Below, piece by piece: positions 50,821 to 59,482 of a stretch of 64,000 nucleotides of DNA. The DNA lies in contig JACPQD010000021.1 in NCBI GenBank assembly GCA_016190665.1, forward strand, positions 186,001 to 250,000, read 5' to 3'. Both the position numbers and the translations under genes were made by a program. Positions within the stretch are counted from its first letter, which is position 1. Each line of letters opens with the position of its first letter. The notes under the pieces are model-generated. The model ran no database searches and had not been told where the DNA came from. It was given only the letters and a program-made list of their open reading frames with translations. This DNA comes from Chloroflexota bacterium (GTDB taxonomy: Bacteria > Chloroflexota > Dehalococcoidia > JACPQD01).

Positions 50821-52104
50821 TCACTTCTGGTGAGGCGTCTTCTCGTCCCAGAAGTCCGCCGGAGGCTTGTACCTTCCAAAGCCCATGGCATCGTCCAGGC
50901 GCACGATAAGAGGGTCAACCCAAGGGGCGTGCTTGATAAAGAACCGGGTCACATCGTGGATCTTGTGATGCCCTTTATTAAAGGGACAGGCTCGTATACA
51001 GATACCGCAGTTAGTGCCCACTTTGGCCATGTAAGCAGCGCACTTCTTGTGGTCCGTCATCCACTGGAGAACGCCGCCGTTGTTGCACTCGTTGGCTGAC
51101 TCAAAGCTCCGTTCTCCGTAGGGGATGGCCTGGGCAGGGCACATACGCGCACACTTTTTGCAGGCGTTGCAGAACTCCGTAACCCCAAAGTCCCGGGGCC
51201 TTCCCGTCTCCAAAGGCAGGTCTGTGATCACCTTGGAGATGCGGCATCGGGGCCCGTACGTGGGGTTGATGAGCTTGGCGTTGCGCCCGAGCTGCCCCAG
51301 GCCAGCCTCCACGGCCAGAGGAATGCTCAAAGCGGTACAGTTGGCGCTAGGGACAGCGTTGTATCCTAGCCCCCGGATAAACTCGGCCACCATCACCGTG
51401 GTGAAGCAAATCCTCGAGTAGGTGGCAGAGACAGTAGCCATCTGGATGGCTGTGGGAGCCCGAGCAATGCCTTCCTCATCCATCTCGTAGACGATTACCA
51501 CGACGTATCGCATCTCCTTGGGGATCACTAGTGAGCGGTCCTCGGCCCGGCATGGTCGGTCGAACTGCTCGTAGCCCGGCTCGTCAGAAAACTTCACGGG
51601 GTAGTCCTGGTTGGTCTCCTCATCCCAGTAGTGGGAGTAGACCCAGCGCCGGTCGAGGGAGGCAAAGCCCACCTGGCTGGCGCTGAAGAGGCGGGCGATC
51701 TTGCGGAGAATCCTGGAGGCGGTGGCGGGGTCCCCGTGCCACCGGTGCTTGGGCGAGGCATTGCTAAGGGGCTGCCAGGAGTTACCCCGGGCGTTAGGAA
51801 CGTTGACGACGAACCCAGTGTTGGCCCGGTTGCCTTCGGAACCTCGGTAAAAGGCCCAATCTAGGGCACCGTAGCCCGGCCTCTCCTCTTGGAGAAGCCG
51901 CTCCAGGGTCTCATCTCGGTCTTTGGCGAGCTGGATAAGATCGGGATTCCAGAGACGCTGCCGGGTGACGTTGTACTTCTGGTTGAAGCGCCGGTAATAG
52001 GGCTGGATCTGGTAAAGCTCGGCTGTGGTGACCTGGTCCTTGGAGGGCCCTTCGTCCGCCGGGCTTACAGCTTCCATTTGCGCCTTTGCTGGACTGTGAG
52101 CCAT
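50821..52104 (-). CDS. rdhA: Reductive dehalogenase catalytic subunit, without Tat signal
   Basis: 427 residues. The corrinoid domain is in the middle (FIRGLGYNAVPSANCTALSI, VEAGLGQLGRNAKLINPTYG, where the lid and base-off B12 pocket lie), and two [4Fe-4S] sites follow: CNACKKCARMCPAQAI and a distant Cys plus CGICIRACPF. RdhA enzymes remove halogens from organohalides with a corrinoid. The Tat signal (RRXFXK) of respiratory RdhA is absent, and no rdhB anchor is next to it. The 5' flank is the tail of a solute-binding protein gene, so either a leader has been lost by recombination or the protein is cytoplasmic. ATG 52104 has only a weak ribosome-binding site. Confidence 0.9.
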   Translation of the reverse strand: MAHSPAKAQMEAVSPADEGPSKDQVTTAELYQIQPYYRRFNQKYNVTRQRLWNPDLIQLAKDRDETLERLLQEERPGYGALDWAFYRGSEGNRANTGFVVNVPNARGNSWQPLSNASPKHRWHGDPATASRILRKIARLFSASQVGFASLDRRWVYSHYWDEETNQDYPVKFSDEPGYEQFDRPCRAEDRSLVIPKEMRYVVVIVYEMDEEGIARAPTAIQMATVSATYSRICFTTVMVAEFIRGLGYNAVPSANCTALSIPLAVEAGLGQLGRNAKLINPTYGPRCRISKVITDLPLETGRPRDFGVTEFCNACKKCARMCPAQAIPYGERSFESANECNNGGVLQWMTDHKKCAAYMAKVGTNCGICIRACPFNKGHHKIHDVTRFFIKHAPWVDPLIVRLDDAMGFGRYKPPADFWDEKTPHQK

Positions 52105-52124
52105 AGTTCTTCGTATCCGTTCAG

Positions 52125-52238
52125 CTACTTGGCTAGCCAGATCTCCTGGCACCCATCAGCGTTCCAGAATTCTACTGGTGGAGTGAAGCCGCTGACCTCT
52201 CTCCACCAAACGTAAGGCGCCTTAACCCAATTCAGCAG
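52125..52238 (-). pseudogene. Solute-binding protein C-terminal remnant
   Basis: 37 codons and a stop (WVKAPYVWWREVSGFTPPVE, then QEIWLAK) nearly identical to the end of the solute-binding protein at 39068 (WVKAPYVWWREVRGFTPPVE). The rest of that gene is missing. It ends 20 bases before the rdhA start, marking a recombination point. Confidence 0.85.
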
Positions 52239-52281
52239 CTTCTCTATCCCCAGGCGATCCGGGCCGGCGTCGAACAAGTGA

Positions 52282-52380
52282 TTACTTCTCGAACCAGGGC
52301 TCTTCTCTGATAGCCTCGCACCAGGGGCTGAAACGACGTCGTTGAATAACGTGTCCTGTCTCCAAAACGCTGATATTCAC
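52282..52380 (-). CDS. Possible 32-residue ORF coupled to the DUF6789 gene
   Basis: GTG 52380 overlaps the stop of the upstream membrane gene in GTGA. The sequence (NISVLETGHVIQRRR... EAIREEPWFEK) looks like the C-terminus of a larger protein and may be a remnant; its end (EEPWFEK) is like the end of the remnant at 48728 (KKPWVEQ). Confidence 0.3.
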   Translation of the reverse strand: MNISVLETGHVIQRRRFSPWCEAIREEPWFEK

Positions 52381-52904
52381 GAACGACTGGCAGGGATTTG
52401 GCCGTAAATAGTCCCGAGTACGGCGCCATACACGAGATGCCCGATCAGGCTCCCTACCGGGGCCAGAATGCTCCCCATTCCCAGCAGGAACAAGCCGGGG
52501 GGCGGCATCATGCCAGCACGCACCGCCGGGTGGACAACTTCCAGCATAGGAGCTCCGATCACCATCAACCCAAACCACGGAATGATGCCGAAGAGGGCGC
52601 CACGTTGCCACGCCCGGCCCGGCAAGTACCGCACAAATACGTTGGCGTAGGCGAGCGCTAAGACAACCCCGACCATGAAATGCATCGCCAACCCGGGCGC
52701 GAAGGCTGCGCCAGGATCGCCGATGAACATTGTACCGAGCAGAGTCGCGATATCCATTGGGGGGAAGCCCATCGCTGGCGCCAGGTACATCACCATGGTA
52801 AGGGCTGCCGTGCCAACTAGTCCAGCGACCACAGCCCGAATCGCGTTTGCGCCGCCTACCGAACCAACGCACCGCCCTTCACACGAGACTGACATTTCCG
52901 CCAT
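52377..52904 (-). CDS. DUF6789-like membrane protein
   Basis: 175 residues with four membrane helices (about 20-40, 65-90, 103-118, 140-165). Motifs such as AGLVGTAALTMVMYLAPAMG, AMHFMVGVVLALAYANVFV and LGHLVYGAVLGTIYG-like GSLIGHLVYGAVLGTIYG fit the DUF6789 group of unknown function. The N-terminus has CEGRC. ATG 52904 has GGAGG six bases upstream, and SigR-type site 3 lies about 70 bases before it. It may share a transcript with rdhA. Confidence 0.7.
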   Translation of the reverse strand: MAEMSVSCEGRCVGSVGGANAIRAVVAGLVGTAALTMVMYLAPAMGFPPMDIATLLGTMFIGDPGAAFAPGLAMHFMVGVVLALAYANVFVRYLPGRAWQRGALFGIIPWFGLMVIGAPMLEVVHPAVRAGMMPPPGLFLLGMGSILAPVGSLIGHLVYGAVLGTIYGQIPASRS

Positions 52905-52973
52905 CGTAGTCCTCCTTGAGGATTTGTTGCCGCGCCAGAGATGCTTACTTTACTTCTCGGGCGGCTCATTCAT

Positions 52974-53003
52974 TACAACAGAAGATAGCCAGGTTTTATT
53001 CCC
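52974..53003 (-). promoter_or_regulatory. ECF (SigR-type) promoter, site 3
   Basis: Minus strand: GGGAAT (53003-52998), 18-base spacer, GTTGTA (52979-52974), followed by ATG as in site 1 (GTTGTAATG). It points to the DUF6789 gene and, beyond, rdhA. Confidence 0.72.
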
Positions 53004-53060
53004 GTTCATCCTGCCGCTGGCATGTTTCACGGAATTGGTTCAGATTGGTCGAGGGCTGTT

Positions 53061-53303
53061 TCAATCTTGGAAAAGCGCGTTATGGGGGATACACGAGCGA
53101 GACAGTATTATGGAGGGGTTTTCTGGGGGTCTTCGCTGTGCTCCCTGGACTCCGCGCAGCCCACCCGCTTCGACAATCTCACCAGCAGGGTTCGGATCGC
53201 CTATCCAGAAATCGCCATCCCGAAGAGGCGCGGCGCCCATAACCAGAGCGAATCCGAGCAAAACTGCCAACCACACGTCGCGCCGCCCACTCCCGATTCC
53301 CAC
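53061..53303 (-). CDS. Possible small membrane-anchored protein
   Basis: 80 residues from a GTG, with one hydrophobic stretch (VWLAVLLGFALVMGAAPL) near the N-terminus and a polar tail. It lies 58 bp after the CcdA-like gene in the same direction. No family recognised and the ribosome-binding site is weak. Confidence 0.3.
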   Translation of the reverse strand: MGIGSGRRDVWLAVLLGFALVMGAAPLRDGDFWIGDPNPAGEIVEAGGLRGVQGAQRRPPENPSIILSRSCIPHNALFQD

Positions 53304-53360
53304 AGTCCGCGCCTTCCGGGCTCACAACGAGGCTGATTACCAACACGATTCCCGGGATTG

Positions 53361-54959
53361 TTATCCAAGGCTCAGGGCGCGGTAGATCAGATCGCTGAGG
53401 AAGTGTTCCTGCCCAAGGATCATGGTCACCCCAAAACTGGCTATCAGCAGACCGCTGGCTAGCCCCAGGAAAGGCCGAGCCCGTCGCAAGTCGGGGAGAG
53501 CGGGTAGGACACTCGTCATGGCAAACGCGCCAAGCAGTATGACCACGCCTATGCCAAGGGAGTAGGCCAGAAAGAGGGAAGCGCCGGCCACCGGGGAGGC
53601 CGTGGAACCAGCGTAGAGGATCAGAGCGCTCACTATCGAGCCATTCAAGCAGGCGAAGCACTGGGCAGCAAAAGCCGACCCCTGCACCAGCGGCGTCCAT
53701 GCGCCCAGCCGGCCCTGGCTCCATCGTCCCGCCAAGGGAAGGCTGCAAGCTACGGGGGCTTTGGCGTCCATGGCAACTTTGAAGGCGAGAAGAATCATTA
53801 TGGAGCCGACCGCGACGGAAATGGGCCGGCTCCACTCGATTACGATCCCCAGGCGTTGCAGCAGTTCGCCAACGTAGCCCACGGCGGCCCCACCGGTCGT
53901 GTAAACGAGGCCCAGGCCAAGCACGAAGGAGAAGGTGTTCTTCATCACGCGCCCTCGGGGCTGACCGCCGGTGGTCGCGCCCAGGCCGGCTACCATGCCG
54001 CCATATGAAGCTCCGTAGAACAGCCCCAGATCAACCAGGCACGGTGTGAGCGCCACCATTAGCGCGCCGAGCAGGGCGAGTACCATGACCGGCGTGAGCG
54101 GAGATATCTCCAGGGCGAAAAGATTGGCTACGACGGCTTCCGCGTCTTTGTGGTGCTCGCCTCCTGCCTCGACCTGGCTTGCCTGGGCAGGGTGCTCATG
54201 CGCCTTGCTTACCTGGCCAGCGCCGCCTATGAAGACCTCCCCGCTCGAATAGCTGGGGCCGTAGGCGATCGGCACTTGCCACGTCAGCACTCCGTCAGAC
54301 ATCCCGCTCCCGGGTTCCGCGGGAAAAACGAGAGCTAACGAGTGGTCCTCCGGCCCAACTATCGGCGATGCGTCGGCCCACACGGCTCGATAGCGGGCCA
54401 CGCTCATCCGATGGTGAGGCGAGTCGGTCAGCGCCCTAACCTCTACCGGCCTGTGGTAAACCGCGCCGATCTTGAGGAGCGGCTCGGCAGGAAGCCCCGG
54501 AAGGCTATCCATATGGACAGACTCGGAGACGTAGAATACTATCGAGGGCTGCTCCGCCGCGCCTTCGGGAGGCTTGCGTCCCGTCTGGATAAAGTAGATG
54601 GGTGTGGCGAGAAGCACGTCCAACTGGGGGGAATCACCCATCGATGCACCTTCAGGACGGAATCCATAGCGCACGAGAGCCGCCAGAAGGTCTGGTTGAC
54701 TGATCGTCGGCGACGCCGGTGATTGAAGGCGCTCCGGTCCGGCGGCGGGCGCTGTCGCCGCCGCGGGCGCAGTGGAAAGCTTCGGGCCGATGAGGAGAGA
54801 AGCGGCGAAGACGATGCCCGCCACTGCGATAATAAGGGCTGGCCGGAGCCGGCAACGGTGGTGTGCGGAGGCGCAGGACGAGCAGCCGCTGCACGGCGCG
54901 CCAGAGGTCTGCGCGCAGCCAACTCCAGGTTCGCAAGGCATCGTCTCCAGGTCTTTCAT
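53361..54959 (-). CDS. DsbD/CcdA-like membrane protein with Cys-rich N-terminus
   Basis: 532 residues. The cytoplasmic N-terminus is unusually Cys-rich (CEPGVGC, GAPCSGCSSCASAHHRC), suggesting a metal or cluster site. One helix (ALIIAVAGIVFAASLLIG) leads to an extracytoplasmic domain (about 65-275) with His-rich AHEHPAQASQVEAGGEHHKD. The C-terminal half is a CcdA-type helical bundle with ALMVALTPCLVDLGLFYG and AAQCFACLNGSIVSAL. It probably transfers electrons across the membrane, perhaps to the propeller/cytochrome c protein encoded just upstream. Substrate unknown. Confidence 0.75.
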   Translation of the reverse strand: MKDLETMPCEPGVGCAQTSGAPCSGCSSCASAHHRCRLRPALIIAVAGIVFAASLLIGPKLSTAPAAATAPAAGPERLQSPASPTISQPDLLAALVRYGFRPEGASMGDSPQLDVLLATPIYFIQTGRKPPEGAAEQPSIVFYVSESVHMDSLPGLPAEPLLKIGAVYHRPVEVRALTDSPHHRMSVARYRAVWADASPIVGPEDHSLALVFPAEPGSGMSDGVLTWQVPIAYGPSYSSGEVFIGGAGQVSKAHEHPAQASQVEAGGEHHKDAEAVVANLFALEISPLTPVMVLALLGALMVALTPCLVDLGLFYGASYGGMVAGLGATTGGQPRGRVMKNTFSFVLGLGLVYTTGGAAVGYVGELLQRLGIVIEWSRPISVAVGSIMILLAFKVAMDAKAPVACSLPLAGRWSQGRLGAWTPLVQGSAFAAQCFACLNGSIVSALILYAGSTASPVAGASLFLAYSLGIGVVILLGAFAMTSVLPALPDLRRARPFLGLASGLLIASFGVTMILGQEHFLSDLIYRALSLG

Positions 54960-55055
54960 CCGCTGTCTCCGCGTCCCGCCCCAAATCTGGCCGAGATAAG
55001 ACCATTACGTATCGACGTTGGACGACCGGCGAAACGCTGGTCGTCCAACCTGTGC

Positions 55056-56831
55056 TCAGTGGGCCAGCGTCGCCAGGTAGGCCGCCACCGCGTCGATCTC
55101 GGCCGGTTCGAGCTGAACCGCTTTCATAGACGCAGACCTTTCCAATGCGGCGGCTATTTGCGCGGCCGTTTTGCCCCGAATGTCAGGCCCAACCTTGCCT
55201 CGGGCATCCGGCCCGTGACACGACGCGCAACCGATGCCGCCGGCCGTCTTCTGGTAGATAAGCTCTCCCCGGGCCAGCGGATCGGCAGGGACTGCTCCGG
55301 ATGGAGCGCTGGGCTTGAGCGCCTCAGCGGCGGCGACGCTCGCCTTCAGAATCTGGAGCTTCTTTTGCAGCGCCGCGCCGTGAAGCCCATTAGTGTCCGA
55401 CTGCAGCTCCCCTGTCCAATCAGGGTTGTAGGCCACGAAAGCGCCGTTGTGGCTGCTCCCGCCATTCGGCATTGGCACGCGCGCCTTGACCGTCTGTTTT
55501 GCCATATCGAAGATCACGTTCTCGAAGCTGGAATTACAGCTCAGCCAGAGCTCATTCGCGTCGGGGTCCGGATGCAAGAGTCCGTGGTCCTCGCGCAGGC
55601 ACCCCGTGTAGGCAGCACCCACCACGTCGGCGCCCCAGCCCCGTCCCGGCGGCTTTTGCATGAGGTCCGGCTTGATCAGGCCGACGGTCATTCCCTGATT
55701 GTGGCTGGCCTCACCTTTTCCCACGGCCACGAGCAGCTTCTCGTCCCAACTGAGACTCAGCCCGTAAGGCCCGATAGTGCCGGCGTTCGTCATCCCCACC
55801 ACTTGCCACTGGCTGGGGCTCCTCCCACTCATGTCGATTTTTGCCACCTTGCTTTCGTGGCCTCCGCTTACGTAAGCGTATTTTCCGGTGTCACTGAAAG
55901 CGATCCAAATAGGGTCCTTATCTTCGGTATTGATACGCGCCTTAACGGTCCAGTCTTTGAGGTCCACTACCGCCACTCCGCCCTCGGAACTGAAGCCCGT
56001 GCGGACGCTGAGAAACAGCCACTTGCCAGAGGGGTCCACGAAGCCAAGGTAGCCACTGCCCTGCAGATTCGCAGGATCGACGGCCCCTACGACTCGATGG
56101 TCGTCACTGGGATCCAGGGCGAAGAAGGTGCCCCACCCATCGATCAGCACCAGGTCCTTGTTCGTATTTGCGTCATGGAAGGCCCTGGCGTGGTGCACCC
56201 TGGTCGACAATATCTTGTCCACCTTCAACGTGCGGGCGTTAATGACCAGCAGGGCGTCCTTACCCTGGAACTGCCCCTGTGTATAGAACCATTTGCCATC
56301 CATCGATGCGCCGAGGCCGTGGTTTTCGCTGTAGGGCTCCTTATCCAGAGGATAATGAGCCGAAGCCACCGCCTGCCTGGTAGTGCCGTCGATTATCGCC
56401 AGGCCTGGCGTCGTGCTCGTTTGGCTCAAGAAGGCGCCGCCAAACTCCGGTCGACCGTAGCCTGGTCCCTCCGCCGTCACGTAAACCAGAGGGTGGTCAG
56501 TGGGGCTCCAGGCATCGGGGCCCTTGGAATCGAAGGTGGCAACGACCTTGATCCCCAGCAACTGCGACCATTTCGTGTCCCATCCCGTCGGCTCCGCCTT
56601 GGCCGGGGCCGCTTGCAACTGGCCCGCTTGCACTACTACTACCGCCGCAGGGCTTCCCGACTTCTCAGACGGCTGGGTTACCGACGCTGCGCCGGTTGCT
56701 TGAGACCGTGCGGCGCTCTGGTCGGGACCGTTGGTCCCCCCTTCACAGGCTGAGAGTCCTAAGACGATGACTGCCGCCGCCACGATGGCCATGATGGCCC
56801 AAACAGGTCTGCCTCTGCCGCCTAAGCTCAT
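55056..56831 (-). CDS. Lipoprotein: beta-propeller with C-terminal cytochrome c, second copy
   Basis: 591 residues from ATG 56831, GGAGG seven bases upstream. Lipobox LGLSACEGG. Propeller blades run from about 90 to 480 (LVYVTAEGPGYGRPEFGG, DGKWFYTQGQFQGKDALLVI, NTNKDLVLIDGWGTFFALDP). The C-terminal cytochrome c has GCASCHGPDARGK and SMKAVQLEPAEI, whose GPDIRGKTA region is shared with the paralogue at 27346. The gene lies between a two-component system and a CcdA-like gene, with a dyad in its promoter, so it is probably the regulated target. Confidence 0.8.
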   Translation of the reverse strand: MSLGGRGRPVWAIMAIVAAAVIVLGLSACEGGTNGPDQSAARSQATGAASVTQPSEKSGSPAAVVVVQAGQLQAAPAKAEPTGWDTKWSQLLGIKVVATFDSKGPDAWSPTDHPLVYVTAEGPGYGRPEFGGAFLSQTSTTPGLAIIDGTTRQAVASAHYPLDKEPYSENHGLGASMDGKWFYTQGQFQGKDALLVINARTLKVDKILSTRVHHARAFHDANTNKDLVLIDGWGTFFALDPSDDHRVVGAVDPANLQGSGYLGFVDPSGKWLFLSVRTGFSSEGGVAVVDLKDWTVKARINTEDKDPIWIAFSDTGKYAYVSGGHESKVAKIDMSGRSPSQWQVVGMTNAGTIGPYGLSLSWDEKLLVAVGKGEASHNQGMTVGLIKPDLMQKPPGRGWGADVVGAAYTGCLREDHGLLHPDPDANELWLSCNSSFENVIFDMAKQTVKARVPMPNGGSSHNGAFVAYNPDWTGELQSDTNGLHGAALQKKLQILKASVAAAEALKPSAPSGAVPADPLARGELIYQKTAGGIGCASCHGPDARGKVGPDIRGKTAAQIAAALERSASMKAVQLEPAEIDAVAAYLATLAH

Positions 56832-56904
56832 TGCGTCTCCTCCTCTTAGGTCATCTGGGCGAATAAAGACGCTTATTATTGTGGGGCAGGAGCGGCCCAG
56901 TATC

Positions 56905-56945
56905 ACTACCAGTTCTGGTAGTATACGCGGATGTATATTGGTAGT
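56905..56945 (-). promoter_or_regulatory. Operator-like dyad and extra half-site
   Basis: ACTACCAG-TT-CTGGTAGT (56905-56922) is a perfect 8-bp dyad; a third TTGGTAGT half-site lies at 56938-56945, centre spacing about two helical turns. It lies in the promoter of the propeller/cytochrome gene, next to the response regulator gene, which may bind it. Confidence 0.55.
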
Positions 56946-56966
56946 CTTTAGCGGGGAACAGAGATC

Positions 56967-57626
56967 TTAGCGCGATGCGGGGTCGTCCGCCAGGCCTTGC
57001 TGCACCGCGTAAGCGGCAGCCTGGGCGCGATTGCGCAAATGGAGTTTGGCCAGGATGTTCTTAATGTGGTAGTTGACGGTGTTCTCAGAGACGTAGAGGT
57101 TTGACGCAATGCTCTTGTTAGTTTGGCCTTGAGCGATGAGGCGCAGCACCTGCTTCTCTCGCTCGGACAGGTCCGGCTTGATAGACACGGTGGGCGGCCT
57201 GGTCTCCTGGCGGGCGAACTCAGTGAGGATACGCCCAGCCAGGGTAGGAGAAATCGCCGCTTCGCCTCGGGAGATAGCGGCGAGCATCTCCATGAACTCC
57301 TCTCCCCGGAGGTTCTTCAACAGATACCCTTGCGCCCCGGCCTTTATGGCCTCGAAAAGGTCGTGATCGTCATCGGATACGGTGAGCATCACAATCTTGA
57401 GTTCGGACAGCTCAGCCTTGATGAGACGGGTAGCCTCCAATCCATTGCAGCGGGGCATCTTCACATCCATCAGCACCAGGTCCGGGTGGAGTTCCCGCGC
57501 CTTCTGCAGCGCCTCGAGGCCATCGCTGGCCTGTCCCGCCACCTCTATCCCCCAAGTCGACAAGAGGCTGGCAATTCCATCGCGAAAGAGCGCGTGATCG
57601 TCCACCAATAACACCCTGATGCTCAT
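56967..57626 (-). CDS. NarL/FixJ-family response regulator
   Basis: 219 residues. Receiver domain with VLLVDDHALFRDG, phospho-acceptor in LVLMDVKMPRCNG (Asp54), Thr in VMLTVSDDD and Lys in GYLLKNLRG. The LuxR-type HTH is DLSEREKQVLRLIAQGQTNK then SENTVNYHIKNIL. It is cotranscribed with, and overlaps by four bases, the sensor kinase gene, so it is the cognate regulator. Confidence 0.94.
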   Translation of the reverse strand: MSIRVLLVDDHALFRDGIASLLSTWGIEVAGQASDGLEALQKARELHPDLVLMDVKMPRCNGLEATRLIKAELSELKIVMLTVSDDDHDLFEAIKAGAQGYLLKNLRGEEFMEMLAAISRGEAAISPTLAGRILTEFARQETRPPTVSIKPDLSEREKQVLRLIAQGQTNKSIASNLYVSENTVNYHIKNILAKLHLRNRAQAAAYAVQQGLADDPASR

Positions 57627-59482
57627 CGAAGGGAAGCTCCTTTGGGGATTCTTACGTTGACTCGGGCTCCCTGACCGGGAGCAGAGTCCACCTCAAACGC
57701 ACCGCCAACGGATTCCGCCCGCTCTCTCATTGTCCGGAGCCCGAATTGAGGCCAGGCGCCTCGGGCGACATGTCCCGGCTCGAAGCCCTGGCCATCGTCC
57801 TCTACGGTGAGGCACACGCTTCCGTTGACCGTCGAGAGATGAACCCGCGCCTGGCTGGCTCTGGCGTGCTTGCGCACGTTGCTCAAGGCCTCCTGCACTA
57901 TGCGGATGAGTTGAACTTCGACCGTGGCGTCAAGGGCGCCGTCCCCGATATCTCCCAGGTTCAGCTCCGTCCGGATCGCGTTCTGGCGAGAGAACCATTC
58001 CAAATACTCCTTGAGCGCGGGAACCAGGCCGCCGTTCGAAGAAGTGGTGGTCCGCAGACTCACGATTGCTTCGCGCACGTCGGCATAGACCTCTCGTGAA
58101 GCCTCTTCCAGTTGCCCCAAAGCCTGCTCCGCCTCAGCTTTCTGTCCCAATGTGAGTAATCTCCGCACCGCCTGCGTCTTCGTGTTGACATAGCCGAGGA
58201 TTTGTCCGAGACCGTCGTGCATCTCGCGGGCGATTCGTTCGCGTTCCTCCAGAACAGCCAGGTTTTGCACTTTGCGATGCAGCGCCGCGTTCTCGATGGC
58301 GACGCCTATCTGGTTTCCGACCACGCCGAGTAATTGCAAATCTCGGGACGTAAGCTCGTGGCATGTGCGGGAAGCAATGGCCAGGGTCCCGACCACGCGG
58401 CCGCGGGCTTTCAAGGGGAGACAAGCAAAGAACCGGAATCCTTCTCCCTTCACCTGCCCACGCAATGGGCTTGCCTCGCTCAGCAAGTCCTGGGTCACGA
58501 TGGGCTCGCCAGTTTGCGCCACCAGTCCCGGCAATCCCTCGCCCACGGGAAACCTGTCAATCTCGTGAAAAGCCTCCGTCCGAAGCCCGCGATGGAGCGT
58601 CAAGGCTAGCTCCTGACGCGTTTCGTCGAGCAGCCAAATCTCTCCCGCCTCGGCTTCCGTCAGCTCCACCACACTGTCCACTGCGGCGACCATCACCTGG
58701 CCAAGGTCGAGACTGCTGCCCACCGCCGCGGCGACCGTGTTATGTACGGCCAATTCGCGGTTGCGCCGCACCAGGTCCTCAAACAAAACGGCGTTACGCA
58801 CCGCCATGCCCAATTGACTTCCGATGCCGATCAGCATGGCGACCTCCGAAGAGGAAAAAGATCGCTGCCCGACGCTGACAATGGCCATGACTCCCACGAC
58901 CTTGCCCTCCGCCTTCAAGGGCACACTGACGGCGGAACGGAAGCCCGCCTTCTTTGCCGCCGTCGCCAGCCGCGGATCGCCCCACAGATTGGTTAGCACG
59001 GCTGGTTGGCCGGTCTCCACCACCTGGCTTCCTATCGGATCGTGACTGAGCTTCGCCCGTGTCAGTGGCGCCAGCACTTCAGGAGGCATTCCCTGGCAGA
59101 CCAAGTGGACCAGCTCCTCTTTAGTCTCGTCAAGCACGCACACCGTGCCGGCCTCTACAGCCAGCATCTGCAAGACCTTGTCCAGTGCAACCTTCAATAT
59201 CTCATTCAACCTCAGAGACTGTCCTAAAGCCGTGGCGACATCCGCGGTAGCCGCCAGTTCCTGGTTGCGGCGCAGTACCTCTCGCTCGGCCCTTCCGATA
59301 AGGACGAAAATGGCATGGGAGAAAACGGCTGCGCCGCTCAGGGCTAGAAGCGAAACGAGCAGTAGGCCGCTCCAGCCGTGAAGGTAATCGTAAGGAAAAA
59401 CGAAGTGGCGCAGATAGTCGAAGGCGACCAGTATGACCGCGGGGACGACTATCGTTAGCCATTTGAGTCGAGTCAGCCCCAC
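57623..59482 (-). CDS. GAF-domain sensor histidine kinase (NarX-like HisKA_3)
   Basis: 619 residues. Two membrane helices (about 10-25 and 36-62), two GAF domains (about 85-225 and 250-395), then HisKA_3 with LEERERIAREMHDGLGQILG carrying the phospho-His and an HATPase_c domain (EALSNVRKHARASQARV, DDGQGFEPGH, GLRTMRERAESVGG). The second GAF has a Cys (RTCHEL, FFACLPL) and the first CVLDETKEE and LVCQGMPP, so heme, cluster or redox sensing is possible but not demonstrable. Confidence 0.92.
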   Translation of the reverse strand: MGLTRLKWLTIVVPAVILVAFDYLRHFVFPYDYLHGWSGLLLVSLLALSGAAVFSHAIFVLIGRAEREVLRRNQELAATADVATALGQSLRLNEILKVALDKVLQMLAVEAGTVCVLDETKEELVHLVCQGMPPEVLAPLTRAKLSHDPIGSQVVETGQPAVLTNLWGDPRLATAAKKAGFRSAVSVPLKAEGKVVGVMAIVSVGQRSFSSSEVAMLIGIGSQLGMAVRNAVLFEDLVRRNRELAVHNTVAAAVGSSLDLGQVMVAAVDSVVELTEAEAGEIWLLDETRQELALTLHRGLRTEAFHEIDRFPVGEGLPGLVAQTGEPIVTQDLLSEASPLRGQVKGEGFRFFACLPLKARGRVVGTLAIASRTCHELTSRDLQLLGVVGNQIGVAIENAALHRKVQNLAVLEERERIAREMHDGLGQILGYVNTKTQAVRRLLTLGQKAEAEQALGQLEEASREVYADVREAIVSLRTTTSSNGGLVPALKEYLEWFSRQNAIRTELNLGDIGDGALDATVEVQLIRIVQEALSNVRKHARASQARVHLSTVNGSVCLTVEDDGQGFEPGHVARGAWPQFGLRTMRERAESVGGAFEVDSAPGQGARVNVRIPKGASLR

